Shown piece by piece: positions 26,924 through 36,237 of a stretch of 64,000 nucleotides of DNA (the stretch's first letter is position 1; each line of letters begins with the position of its first letter). The notes below the pieces were generated by a model. It did no database searches. It had not been told where the DNA came from and worked only from the letters and a program-made list of their open reading frames with translations. Origin of the DNA: Nioella halotolerans (GTDB lineage: Bacteria > Pseudomonadota > Alphaproteobacteria > Rhodobacterales > Rhodobacteraceae). The stretch is taken from contig QVQC01000043.1 in NCBI GenBank assembly GCA_003428585.1, positions 49,936 through 113,935 of the forward strand, read 5' to 3'. The position numbers were made by a program, and so were the translations under genes.

Positions 26924-28312
26924 ATGGCAACCGAAATCCTGATGCCCGCCCTGTCGCCGACCATGGAGGAAGGCACGCTGGCCAAGTGGCTGGTCAAGGA
27001 AGGCGATACCATCGAATCCGGCATGATCATCGCCGAGATCGAAACCGACAAGGCCACGATGGAATTCGAGGCGGTCGATGAAGGCACGATGGGCAAGATC
27101 CTTGTAGAAGAAGGCACCGAGGGCGTGAAGGTGAACACCGCGATCGCCGTGCTGCTGGAAGAAGGCGAAGACGCCAGTGCCGCGGAAACCGCCGCTGCCG
27201 AGGCGCCCGCCCCCGCCACAGACGAGGCGCCCAAGGCCACCGAAGAGGCCCCCGCCAGGGCGCCGGCAAGCGCCGCCGCGCCGGCCCCGGCCAGCGCCGA
27301 CGCGGAGCCCGACTGGCCCGAGGGCACGGAGACGAAGACCCAGACCGTGCGCGAGGCGCTGAACGCCGCCATCGCAGAGGAATTGCGCCGCGACCCGGAG
27401 GTCGTCCTGATGGGCGAGGAGGTCGCCGAATACGAGGGCGCCTACAAGATCACCCAAGGGTTGCTGGACGAGTTCGGCGCCAAGCGCATCATCGACACGC
27501 CGATCACCGAACACGGCTTTGCCGGTGTCGGCGTCGGCGCCGCCTTCGGCGGGCTGAAACCGATCGTCGAATTCATGACCTTCAACTTCGCCATGCAGGC
27601 GATTGACCAGATCGTGAACTCGGCGGCCAAGACGCTTTACATGTCCGGCGGCCAGATGGGCTGCCCGATCGTGTTCCGCGGCCCCAACGGCGCCGCCGCC
27701 CGCGTCGGGGCCCAGCACAGCCAGGATTACGCCGCGTGGTATGCGCAGGTGCCGGGGCTGCGGGTGGTCATGCCCTACTCGGCCGCCGACTACAAAGGGC
27801 TGATGAAGACCGCGATCCGCGATCCCAACCCGGTGATCTTCCTCGAAAACGAGATCCTCTACGGCCGCAGCTTCGAGGTGCCCGTGCTCGACGATTTCAC
27901 CATCCCCTTCGGCAAGGCGAAGATCGCGCGCGAGGGGAGCGACGTGACGATCGTCAGCTTCGGCATCGGCATGACCTACGCCATGGAGGCCGCCGAGAAG
28001 TTGGCCGAGGACGGGGTCGAGGCCGAGGTCGTGGACCTGCGCACCCTGCGCCCGATCGACTACGACACGGTGATCGCCTCGGTGATGAAGACCAACCGCT
28101 GCGTCACGGTCGAGGAAGGTTGGCCCGTCGGCTCCATCGGCAACCACCTGTCGGCGACGATCATGACGCGCGCTTTCGATTACCTCGACGCGCCGGTGAT
28201 CAACTGCACCGGCAAGGACGTGCCGATGCCCTATGCCGCAAATCTGGAAAAGCACGCCCTGACCTCGGTGCCCGAGGTCCTCGAGGCGGTCCGCCAAGTC
28301 ACCTACCGGTAA
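26924..28312 (+). CDS. pdhB: Pyruvate dehydrogenase E1 component, beta subunit with N-terminal lipoyl domain
   Basis: A 462-residue subunit. Residues 1-80 are a lipoyl domain (lipoylated Lys43 in [10 protein letters not shown]), 82-125 an Ala/Pro/Glu linker, and 140-462 the transketolase-like E1-beta domain ([35 protein letters not shown], and the C-terminal [11 protein letters not shown]). The extra lipoyl domain on E1-beta, nearly identical to the one on E2, is a known trait of several alphaproteobacterial complexes. It begins 20 bases after pdhA. Confidence 0.97.
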   Translation: MATEILMPALSPTMEEGTLAKWLVKEGDTIESGMIIAEIETDKATMEFEAVDEGTMGKILVEEGTEGVKVNTAIAVLLEEGEDASAAETAAAEAPAPATDEAPKATEEAPARAPASAAAPAPASADAEPDWPEGTETKTQTVREALNAAIAEELRRDPEVVLMGEEVAEYEGAYKITQGLLDEFGAKRIIDTPITEHGFAGVGVGAAFGGLKPIVEFMTFNFAMQAIDQIVNSAAKTLYMSGGQMGCPIVFRGPNGAAARVGAQHSQDYAAWYAQVPGLRVVMPYSAADYKGLMKTAIRDPNPVIFLENEILYGRSFEVPVLDDFTIPFGKAKIAREGSDVTIVSFGIGMTYAMEAAEKLAEDGVEAEVVDLRTLRPIDYDTVIASVMKTNRCVTVEEGWPVGSIGNHLSATIMTRAFDYLDAPVINCTGKDVPMPYAANLEKHALTSVPEVLEAVRQVTYR

Positions 28313-28324
28313 GGAGAGCGCATC

Positions 28325-29650
28325 ATGCCCACCGAAATTCTCATGCCCGCCCTCTCCCCCACCATGGAAGAAGGCACGCTGGCCAAGTGGCTGGTGAAGG
28401 AGGGCGACGAGGTCAGTTCCGGCGATCTTCTGGCCGAGATCGAGACCGACAAGGCGACGATGGAATTCGAGGCCGTGGATGAAGGCATCATCGGCAAGAT
28501 TCTTGTCGAAGATGGCACCGAAGGGGTGAAGGTCAACAGCCCCATCGCGGTGCTGCTGGCCGAGGGCGAAAGCGCCGACGACATCGGCGCCGCCTCCTCC
28601 GCGCCTGCGGCTGCCGCCTCGGCCGATGAGACGCCCGAGGCGACCCAAGAGGCCCCGGCGCCGGCCCCCGCCGCCGATGACACGCCCGCCCCCGCCGCGC
28701 CGAAGGACACGGAGGGCAAGCGCATCTTCGCCTCACCGCTCGCTCGCCGGATCGCGGCGCAAAAGGGGCTGGACCTTGCGCAGGTCAAAGGCTCCGGTCC
28801 GCATGGCCGGATCGTGAAGGCCGACGTGGAAGACGCCGCGGCCAAGCCCGCCGCGGCTGCGCCCGAGGCCAAAGCCGCCGCCGCCGCACCGGCTGCCGAG
28901 GCCGCGGCCGCCCCGTCCGGGCCCTCCGCCGACGTGGTTGCAAAGATGTACGAGGGGCGCGACTACGAGGAAATCAAGCTCGACGGGATGCGCAAGACGA
29001 TCGCCGCGCGCCTCACCGAGGCCAAGCAGACGATCCCGCATTTCTACCTGCGCCGGGACATCAAGCTCGACGCGCTGCTCGATTTCCGCGGAAAGCTCAA
29101 CAAGCAGCTGGACTCGCGTGGCGTGAAGCTCAGCGTCAATGATTTCATCATCAAGGCGCTTGCCAATGCCCTGCAACAGGTGCCCGCCTGCAACGCGGTC
29201 TGGGCCGGTGACCGGGTCCTGCAACTCAAACCCTCCGACGTTGCCGTGGCCGTCGCGGTGGAGGGCGGGCTCTTCACGCCGGTCCTCAAGGATGCCGATA
29301 TGAAATCGCTCTCGGCGCTCTCGGCCGAGATGAAGGACCTCGCCGCGCGCGCCCGCGACCGCAAGCTGGCGCCGCACGAATACCAGGGCGGGACCTTCGC
29401 GGTCTCCAACCTCGGCATGTTCGGGATCGACAATTTCGACGCCATCGTGAACCCGCCGCATGCGGGCATCCTCGCCGTGGGATCGGGCGTGAAGAAACCC
29501 GTTGTGGGCGCCGATGGGGAACTGACCGTGGCCACCGTGATGTCGGTCACCATGTCGGTGGATCACCGCGTGATCGACGGCGCCCTCGGGGCGGAGTTGT
29601 TGAAAGCCATCGTCGACAACCTTGAAAACCCGATGACCATGCTGGCCTGA
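28325..29650 (+). CDS. pdhC: Dihydrolipoamide acetyltransferase, E2 of pyruvate dehydrogenase
   Basis: A 441-residue E2 core protein. Residues 1-80 form one lipoyl domain (Lys43), 134-170 the E1/E3-binding domain ([34 protein letters not shown]), and about 215-441 the catalytic domain with [11 protein letters not shown] and the active-site [15 protein letters not shown]. It transfers the acetyl group to CoA and forms the complex core. It follows pdhB by 12 bases; a strong terminator follows. Confidence 0.97.
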   Translation: MPTEILMPALSPTMEEGTLAKWLVKEGDEVSSGDLLAEIETDKATMEFEAVDEGIIGKILVEDGTEGVKVNSPIAVLLAEGESADDIGAASSAPAAAASADETPEATQEAPAPAPAADDTPAPAAPKDTEGKRIFASPLARRIAAQKGLDLAQVKGSGPHGRIVKADVEDAAAKPAAAAPEAKAAAAAPAAEAAAAPSGPSADVVAKMYEGRDYEEIKLDGMRKTIAARLTEAKQTIPHFYLRRDIKLDALLDFRGKLNKQLDSRGVKLSVNDFIIKALANALQQVPACNAVWAGDRVLQLKPSDVAVAVAVEGGLFTPVLKDADMKSLSALSAEMKDLAARARDRKLAPHEYQGGTFAVSNLGMFGIDNFDAIVNPPHAGILAVGSGVKKPVVGADGELTVATVMSVTMSVDHRVIDGALGAELLKAIVDNLENPMTMLA

Positions 29651-29673
29651 TAACGGCGACCCGAAACGCGAAC

Positions 29674-29700
29674 AGGGCGGCCGCGTGGGCCGCCCTTTTT
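29674..29700 (+). terminator. Rho-independent terminator of the pdh operon
   Basis: GGGCGGCC and GGCCGCCC form an 8-pair stem with a 5-base loop, followed at once by TTTTT. It lies 24 bases after the pdhC stop, at the junction with the convergent cysE gene. Confidence 0.9.
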
Positions 29701-29723
29701 CATGATGCTCCGGGTTTTCCCGG

Positions 29724-30533
29724 TCAGGAGCCGGGTTTCAGGGTCTGGTCCATGCTCATCGACGGCTGGTCGCAGCCCGCCTCGCCGACGATCTTTGCCG
29801 GAACACCGGCCACCGTGGTTGCCGGCGGCACCTCCTGCAACACGACGGAACCTGCCGCGATCCGGCTGCAGCATCCCACCTTGATATTGCCCAGAACCTT
29901 GGCGCCCGCGCCGATCAGCACGCCATCGCCGATCTTGGGGTGGCGGTCTTCCTCGTCCTTCCCGGTCCCGCCCAGCGTCACCGAATGCAGCATGGACACG
30001 TTGTCGCCCACCACCGCGGTTTCGCCGATGACGATGGAATGGGCGTGGTCGATCATGATACCCTTGCCGATGGTCGCCGCCGGATGGATATCGACGCCGA
30101 ACATCTCGCTCACCCGCATCTGTACGAAATAGGCAAGATCCTTGCGGCCATTGCGCCACAGGTGGTTGCCGACGCGGTAAGCCTGAACGGCCTGGAACCC
30201 CTTGAAGAACAGAAGCGGCTGGATGAACCGGTTGCAGGCCGGGTCACGCTCGAAGACCGCGACGATATCCGCCCGCGCGCTTTCCCCGATCGTCGGGTCG
30301 GCGCGATAGGCCTCGTCCGCGATCTCGCGGACCAGTTGCTCCGACATCTCGCCCGAGGCCAGCTTCTGCGCCATGCGGTAGGCCAGCGCAGCCTCCAGCG
30401 AGCCATGGTGCAGGATACAGGCATGCACCAACCCTCCCAGCAGGGGTTCATTCTGCACCGCCTCCTCGGCTTCGCGGTTGATACGGGTCCAGACCGGGTC
30501 CAGTTCGGCCAGTCGGGTGCGGGTCTTCGCCAT
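29724..30533 (-). CDS. cysE: Serine O-acetyltransferase
   Basis: A 269-residue enzyme making O-acetylserine for cysteine synthesis. The N-terminal helical SATase domain (about residues 1-140) is followed by a left-handed beta-helix of hexapeptide repeats (DIHPAATIGKGIMIDHAHSIVIGETAVVGDNVSMLHSVTLGGTGK) and a C-terminal tail. Both the catalytic histidines and GGTGK loop are present. It is the gene directly beyond the GTA cluster; this GTA-cysE linkage recurs in Rhodobacterales, from what I recall. Confidence 0.95.
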   Translation of the reverse strand: MAKTRTRLAELDPVWTRINREAEEAVQNEPLLGGLVHACILHHGSLEAALAYRMAQKLASGEMSEQLVREIADEAYRADPTIGESARADIVAVFERDPACNRFIQPLLFFKGFQAVQAYRVGNHLWRNGRKDLAYFVQMRVSEMFGVDIHPAATIGKGIMIDHAHSIVIGETAVVGDNVSMLHSVTLGGTGKDEEDRHPKIGDGVLIGAGAKVLGNIKVGCCSRIAAGSVVLQEVPPATTVAGVPAKIVGEAGCDQPSMSMDQTLKPGS

Positions 30534-30624
30534 GGCGGCCTCCTGCGTCTCAAGCCCTCGCGTTGTAGCGCAGATAGGCGGCCCGGACCAAGTTGAAACC
30601 CCTGATCCGGGTGTTCACGAATTG

Positions 30625-31335
30625 TTATACCGCGTCCGGGATCGACAGGGCGAGGTAATGCGCCGCCAGCGTGACGCGCCCGGTCGCGAAGTCGCCCCCG
30701 TTGGCGGTCAGGATCACCTCGGTATCCGCCCAGGCCACCGCCGGGTCGGTCGGCCCGCCGAGCCAGGAATTGACGGCCAGACCCAGCCCGTTGCCAAAGC
30801 GCGCGTCCGATCCCGCCTCGCCGGCGCGCCAGTCGCTGAGCGTCCCGGTGATCGTCTCGGTCACACGACCCGTGACGCCCAGCATGATGCTGCGCGCCGG
30901 GAAGAGCAGCCCGGTCGCCACCGTTGGCCCGGCGCCGACCGACACGTCGGCCTCGACGCTTTCGGCGCGCAGGCCGCCGCCGCCCGGCGTCACGCCGAAA
31001 GCCCCCCGGCGCCAGCTATTGCCGTCATGCAGGTCACAACTGCCCGTATCCTCGACAAAGGCCCGCCAGCCGCGCCGCGGGATGAAGAACACCCAGCCGC
31101 CGCCGGAATACTGCGCCACCTCGCCGGCATGCCCGGCCCAGTCGTTCACCGCGCCCGCGGGCACGCCGAAGCAGTCGCCCTCCTGCACCGTGGCCGGCGG
31201 GTCGGTCAGCGTGCGCGTGCGCAGCCGCAACTGCACCACCCCGTCGAGCCGGGTCAGCGCCTCGTTCACCGTCACGTGCTTTTGCGCCTGGCTCGCGGCC
31301 AGCAGGGGAAGGGTCAGGTTGGTTGTATCAGCCAT
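30625..31335 (-). CDS. DUF2793-family tail-associated protein at the end of the GTA cluster
   Basis: A 236-residue protein starting TNLTLPLLAASQAQKHVTVNEALTRLDGVVQL, the DUF2793 signature found in phage and GTA tail regions, followed by a Gly/Ala-rich beta-sheet-like body. Its start overlaps the end of the host-specificity gene by 8 bases, so it is translationally coupled to it and probably adds to the tail tip or fibre. The C-terminal half may be the receptor-facing part. No enzymatic motif is visible. Confidence 0.8.
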   Translation of the reverse strand: MADTTNLTLPLLAASQAQKHVTVNEALTRLDGVVQLRLRTRTLTDPPATVQEGDCFGVPAGAVNDWAGHAGEVAQYSGGGWVFFIPRRGWRAFVEDTGSCDLHDGNSWRRGAFGVTPGGGGLRAESVEADVSVGAGPTVATGLLFPARSIMLGVTGRVTETITGTLSDWRAGEAGSDARFGNGLGLAVNSWLGGPTDPAVAWADTEVILTANGGDFATGRVTLAAHYLALSIPDAV

Positions 31336-34300
31336 TGATCTCTATCCTCGTGAAGGGGCCATGTCCGAACCGCGCGGAAACCTGCGCGACCTCGATCGTG
31401 TAGGGCAGGCCCACCGCGTCGGCGGCCTGCATCGCGGCGGTATAGGTGAAGGCGGGGGCCGACAGGTCGACCTCGCGGCGGATGCCGCCCGCATCGGCGA
31501 TGCGCAGCAGGTACGCCTCGTTTTCTTCGCCCAGCGGCACCTCGGCGCCCTGCCAGCTGTCGCCGTCGATCCGGGTGCGCCGGATCCAGCTGACCTGCCG
31601 GTCACCGCCCGAGAGGGTGCTGCGCAGATGCGCCGGGGCATAGGGGCGCAACCCGATCCCGTCGAAGGCCAGCGCCTCCTGCACGTAAACCGGATGGTCG
31701 AGCGGCTTGGCCGCCGGCCCCACCCGGTAATGGCGCTGCAACCCCCGTGCAGAGAGGGGCAGCTCGATCTGGCCCGGCCGCCCGTCGAGCAGCACGAAGA
31801 ACGACCCCGGCGGCCAGTCCTCCGGCATCGTCCCGTCCGACCCCGCCTGCCCGCGCAGGCGCAGGCGGATGTCCCACAGGTCCTCACCCACCAGCGTGGC
31901 CTCGGCGAACTGGATCACCTCCCAGTTGGCGCCGCTGCCATCGCCCACCGCTGCCGCGTTGGCTCCGTTAAGCACATCCGCAGGGCTCGCAGAACTCAGG
32001 CTGCCGGTGCTCATGCGCACGCGCAGCGACGGCCCCCGGTCCCACAGCCCCGGCGTGGCACGCAAAAGCGGGGTTTGCAGAACGCCGACCGCCGACACCA
32101 CCTCGACCAGCCGGTTGAGCGTGTAGCCGCTGTCGCTGGTCGAACTGTAGATTGCGACCGCCCCCGGCCACGGCTCCGCCGCCACCGCGACATGCGGCGC
32201 ATGCGCCACCTCCTCGCCGGTCAAGAGCGGCAAGTCCATGAACAGCGGGCTGACCGGCAGGGGCGGCACGAAAGGCTCCGTGCTCACCGCCGCGTCGACC
32301 GTGTCGGAAGGCTCGTAGACCGCCGCCTCGCTGCGCACCGCCTCGATCATCCGCGCGCCGCGGTCCTCGACCCTGTCGATGCGCCACGTGGTGCCGTCCT
32401 CCAGCGCCACGACAGCCCCCGCCCCCAGCTCGCGGCGCGAGGGCGGCAGGGCAAAGCGCAGGCAGTCGCGCGCCACCCGCGCCTCGGCCAGCCAGCGTTC
32501 CACGATCCCGCGCCCCTCGGCCCCGGTCAGGACAAGCGGCAAGTCACTCTGGCTGACCGCGTCGGCGCCGTCATCGGGGAACACGGTCTCGGCGATCCGG
32601 GTCTCGTAGGCGCCCGACGCCTCGACATGGGCCAGCCGTACCCGGCCGACTTTCTCCGCCTCCGGCAGGCGGCCATGCCGCGGCGCCGACGCTCCGTCAT
32701 CGTCCACCGCCATCGTTTCGGGCCGGATCGTCGCGTCCGGCGCGCTGCCACGCGACCGGAATACGAGGAGCCCCTCGCGCTCCACCGCCTCGAACCCATG
32801 GGCCAGCATCAGGGGTTGCAACCGTGCCCGCGCGCTTTCCACGTCCGACGACATGGCGCCGCGCACGAAACCGTAAAGCCCGGAGACGTCATATTCGGTT
32901 ACCCCGGCATCCTCGCAGATCTCGGCGACAACGTCCGGCAAGGGCTCGGCCCCCGCGCGGCCCGTGATCCAGTGCCCGCGGGCGTGGTTCTCGCCGTCCG
33001 ACCACACGTCCAGCGCATTCGGAAATGCCGGCCATGGCCGCGCGTCCCATGCCCAGACATAGGCGTGGTCCATGTCCAGCATCGGCGCGCCGTAGATTTC
33101 CGACACCGGGTTATGCGCCGGGTCGCGCCAGTAGCTCGTCATCGCGCGCAGGTATTGCATCTGTATCAGGTCATCCCTGCGACCGGTCGAATAGTGCGGG
33201 ATGGCCGATTCCGACGATTTCGGATCAAGGAACTTGTTGGGCTGGTTCGTTCCCTTGTCGATCGCGGCACAGCCCATTTCCGTGAAGCGGATGGGCTTGG
33301 AGCAGGGAATCCACGGGCTTCGAACCGAGTGATCCCGGTTGAGCGACGTGACCTCGATACGGGAAATCTGCGTCACGGCACCTGCGGTATCGTAGGGGGT
33401 CCAGCCGTTCATCCCGACCATCAGCCGCCAGCCCTTGGCGTCGGCGTCGATACCGCCTTGCCCCAGATAGTCGGAGGGCGTGACCGTCACGCTGTGCTCG
33501 ACCCAACCATCGGCGACCGTCTGGCCGATCCACTGGCCAATCTGCGCGAAATTTCCGAAATCCCCGTTCGCCGCAATCACGGCAAGGTAGAGTCGCCAGC
33601 GATGCGGATGGCCGTCGGAGGGTTCCGAAAGCAGCCGCATGCGCAGGGTGATGCGCATGGTTTCGCCCGGATCGAACCGGCGATATGCGGCCTCGCTCAT
33701 GATGCGGTACTCGTCGGAGGTCTGGATGACATTGCCCTCGCCGGCGACCGGCACAACCGATACCTCGGCGTATAGATCGGCCACCGTCGAATCGGTGGCA
33801 AGCTCCGATTCATCCTGCCGGTAAAAGCCAAGCCAGTAGGCATCGCCATGCTCGAAAGTTCCGTCGAACGGCATGGCGCCGACAACCGGCGGCTCGACCA
33901 GAACCGCGCCTCCGCGGCGCTCCAGGTGGGGCGACTGCCACCAGCCGCGCAAATCCTTGTAGCGGAACACCCAATGCTGCTCGTAGGCGCCATCGGTGAT
34001 CGCCTCCCGGCGCTGCGCATCGCGGGCCTCGGCGCTCGGATAGTACCAGTCATAGCCCTCGCCGCCCTCGATATTGGCGTGCAGGTAGCCAAGGTCGTAG
34101 ATCGTGCGCCACGCGGCATCGGCGTGATCTGTCCCGTCGCGCCAATCCGACAGCGGCATGTAATTGTCGATCCCGATGAAATCGATATTGGCGTCGGCCC
34201 AGAGCGGATCGAGGTGGAAATACACGTCGCCCGACCCATCCTGCGGGTGGTAGCCGAAATATTCCGACCAATCGGCCGCGTAGGAGATCCTGGCACCCGG

Positions 34301-35800
34301 CAACAGCGCGCGCACCTCGGCGGCCAGCGCGATCAGCTGGTCGACCGCCGGGAAACCGGCCGCCCCGCGCAATTGCGTCAGGCTGCGCATCTCGGACCCG
34401 ATGCAGAAACTTTCCACCCCCCCGGCCGCCGCGCACAGCGCCGCGTAGTGCAGGATGAAGCGCCGGTAGCTCCATTCCGCGGGGCCGGAATAGGTGACGC
34501 TCCCCGCCCCGACGTCGAAATCCGACGCGCGCGCGGTGCCGAAAAAGGCCGCGACCTCCGCATCTGCCGCCGCCGTCTGGTCGGGCGACCCTGCCACCCC
34601 CGGCGCGAACGCCCCGGTGATGCGCCCGCGCCAAGGCAGTTTCGGCTGCTCAACGGCCTCGCCCCAAGGGTCGGGCTTGCCATTGCCCTCAACGATCTCC
34701 ATCAACAGGAACGGGTAGAACATGACCTCCTGTCCGGCGGCATTCAGCGCCACGATCGCCTCGACCACCGATTGATCGGTCGGCGTGCCGCCATAGATCG
34801 CGCGGCCTTCGACCTCTGCGATCAGCCCGGCCTCCTGCCGCGTCAGGCCAGAAACGCGCCACGGCATTTGAAAGCTGTCGGCCTGTTTCTGTTCCACTTT
34901 CGGCGTGACCCTGCACTGGCCAGCGCGCAGATCGTCACCGAACCAGCTCACGATCAGCGACACCGCACCGCAATTGGGCAACTCGCCCTCCAGCGCCTCC
35001 AGCGACAGGGCGAAATCTGCTTCGCCCGCGGCGGTGTTGACATTGGCGCTCTTGGATTTACCGAAGCCCCACGCATAGCTGACCGGCGTTGTCGCCAGTG
35101 CGTATTCCCCCGATCCCGGCATCATCGCCACCGCGCGGATCGCCTCGGAGGGCTGCGGCGGGCTGTCCAGCCCCTCGGGCCGCGCCGGGCGCATCACCTC
35201 GAAGCTGAGCTGCGGAATGCGGTTGCCGTAGGGCGCGAGGTCCAGATCCTCGATCACCACGTAGGCGATCCCGCGATAGGCCGGCACCGCGCCTGCGCCC
35301 TCGACCGCCTCCATCCGGGGATCCGGCGTCTGGTCCTCGGTGCCGCGGTAAATGCGCATCGTGATGTCGCCCCGGGCGACCTCCGCGCCATCGGCCCAGA
35401 CCCGGCCGACGCGCGCGATCTCTCCTTCGCACAGCGCCACGGCAAGGCTGACCGTGTAGGAATAGCTGGCCGTCCGGGGCACCGGCGGCGCCCCCTTGCC
35501 GCCGCCGCTGACGCTCACATGTTCCTTGAAGCGGGTGGCCCAGATCACCTGCCCGCCCATGCGCATCTGGCCGAAAAGCCGCGCCACCGGCGCCCCCTCG
35601 GCGGTGCCGGTCAGCCGGAAACGGTCGATCCGGCCCTGTTCGACCACGTCGGAGCCCGCGCCCAGCAGCCGCTGGTCGATGACCCGGCCCAGCGTGGCGC
35701 CCGCCGCACGGCCGATGACCGCCCCGGTGAGCCCCAGAAACGTGCCCGAGCTCAGCCCGCCAATGGCCGCGCCCGCGGCTGACAAAAGGATCGTTGCCAT
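31328..35800 (-). CDS. GTA host-specificity / tail-tip megaprotein (g15) with inserted domain
   Basis: A 1,490-residue tail-tip protein. Residues 1-210 form the N-terminal hub-like part, about 400-930 the GTA TIM-barrel glycoside-hydrolase-like domain (ADWSEYFGYHPQDGSGD, FIGIDNYMPLSDWRDG, KPIRFTEMGCAAIDKG, PKSSES), about 950-1130 the phage-tail-3 region, and the rest a C-terminal receptor part. Residues about 636-822 form an extra beta-rich domain splitting the barrel between HLERRGG and SPWIPCSKPIRFTE; relatives that I know are near 1,300 residues without it. It ends with an 8-base overlap into the DUF2793 gene. Confidence 0.92.
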   Translation of the reverse strand: MATILLSAAGAAIGGLSSGTFLGLTGAVIGRAAGATLGRVIDQRLLGAGSDVVEQGRIDRFRLTGTAEGAPVARLFGQMRMGGQVIWATRFKEHVSVSGGGKGAPPVPRTASYSYTVSLAVALCEGEIARVGRVWADGAEVARGDITMRIYRGTEDQTPDPRMEAVEGAGAVPAYRGIAYVVIEDLDLAPYGNRIPQLSFEVMRPARPEGLDSPPQPSEAIRAVAMMPGSGEYALATTPVSYAWGFGKSKSANVNTAAGEADFALSLEALEGELPNCGAVSLIVSWFGDDLRAGQCRVTPKVEQKQADSFQMPWRVSGLTRQEAGLIAEVEGRAIYGGTPTDQSVVEAIVALNAAGQEVMFYPFLLMEIVEGNGKPDPWGEAVEQPKLPWRGRITGAFAPGVAGSPDQTAAADAEVAAFFGTARASDFDVGAGSVTYSGPAEWSYRRFILHYAALCAAAGGVESFCIGSEMRSLTQLRGAAGFPAVDQLIALAAEVRALLPGARISYAADWSEYFGYHPQDGSGDVYFHLDPLWADANIDFIGIDNYMPLSDWRDGTDHADAAWRTIYDLGYLHANIEGGEGYDWYYPSAEARDAQRREAITDGAYEQHWVFRYKDLRGWWQSPHLERRGGAVLVEPPVVGAMPFDGTFEHGDAYWLGFYRQDESELATDSTVADLYAEVSVVPVAGEGNVIQTSDEYRIMSEAAYRRFDPGETMRITLRMRLLSEPSDGHPHRWRLYLAVIAANGDFGNFAQIGQWIGQTVADGWVEHSVTVTPSDYLGQGGIDADAKGWRLMVGMNGWTPYDTAGAVTQISRIEVTSLNRDHSVRSPWIPCSKPIRFTEMGCAAIDKGTNQPNKFLDPKSSESAIPHYSTGRRDDLIQMQYLRAMTSYWRDPAHNPVSEIYGAPMLDMDHAYVWAWDARPWPAFPNALDVWSDGENHARGHWITGRAGAEPLPDVVAEICEDAGVTEYDVSGLYGFVRGAMSSDVESARARLQPLMLAHGFEAVEREGLLVFRSRGSAPDATIRPETMAVDDDGASAPRHGRLPEAEKVGRVRLAHVEASGAYETRIAETVFPDDGADAVSQSDLPLVLTGAEGRGIVERWLAEARVARDCLRFALPPSRRELGAGAVVALEDGTTWRIDRVEDRGARMIEAVRSEAAVYEPSDTVDAAVSTEPFVPPLPVSPLFMDLPLLTGEEVAHAPHVAVAAEPWPGAVAIYSSTSDSGYTLNRLVEVVSAVGVLQTPLLRATPGLWDRGPSLRVRMSTGSLSSASPADVLNGANAAAVGDGSGANWEVIQFAEATLVGEDLWDIRLRLRGQAGSDGTMPEDWPPGSFFVLLDGRPGQIELPLSARGLQRHYRVGPAAKPLDHPVYVQEALAFDGIGLRPYAPAHLRSTLSGGDRQVSWIRRTRIDGDSWQGAEVPLGEENEAYLLRIADAGGIRREVDLSAPAFTYTAAMQAADAVGLPYTIEVAQVSARFGHGPFTRIEING

Positions 35801-35805
35801 GTCGT

Positions 35806-36237
35806 TCAGGTCCTTTCGGGAAATGCAAACCGCGCCACGATCCGCCGCGCCCAGGGCGGCGTCAGCGCGCTTTCGACCACGCCGTGGCCGCTATAGGCAT
35901 GGATGAAACTGGCCACCGGCCCGGTTTCGGCCTGAAGCCCCAGATGCTTGGCCACCACCCCCGCGCGCAGCCGGAAGAGCAGCACGTCGCCGGGCCGCGC
36001 CGCGTTCATCGGCTTGGCCACGAGGTGGCGCAATGCCGCCGCCCAGAGCCGCTCCTCGCCCTGCGGCTCTGACCAGTCGGGGGTATAGGCGGGCACCGCT
36101 TCCGGCTCCGGCCCGATCACCTCGCGCCAGACCCCGCGCAACAGCCCAAGGCAATCGCAGCCCGCCCCGCGCGTGGAACACTGGTGCAGGTAGGGCGTGC
36201 CGATCCAGCCCCGCGCCGCCGTCACCACGCGGCTCAC
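35806..36237 (-). CDS. GTA NlpC/P60 cell-wall peptidase (g14)
   Basis: A 143-residue NlpC/P60 cysteine peptidase expected to cut host peptidoglycan at the tail tip during DNA delivery. The nucleophile lies in GAGCDCLGLLRGVW (Cys28) and the His in VAKHLGLQ. It starts with GTG overlapping the g13 stop (GTGA), behind a GGGGAG site. Short, single-domain and without a signal peptide, as in RcGTA. Confidence 0.92.
   Translation of the reverse strand: MSRVVTAARGWIGTPYLHQCSTRGAGCDCLGLLRGVWREVIGPEPEAVPAYTPDWSEPQGEERLWAAALRHLVAKPMNAARPGDVLLFRLRAGVVAKHLGLQAETGPVASFIHAYSGHGVVESALTPPWARRIVARFAFPERT

Noticed and set aside
26906-28648. 580-codon minus-strand frame opposite pdhB/pdhC
   Set aside because: Mirror of the lipoyl and E1-beta coding sequence, with Asp/Gly/His-rich low-complexity product.
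30671-33775. 1,034-codon plus-strand frame opposite the GTA tail genes
   Set aside because: Antisense to the host-specificity gene; composition is Arg/Pro/His-rich and matches no family.
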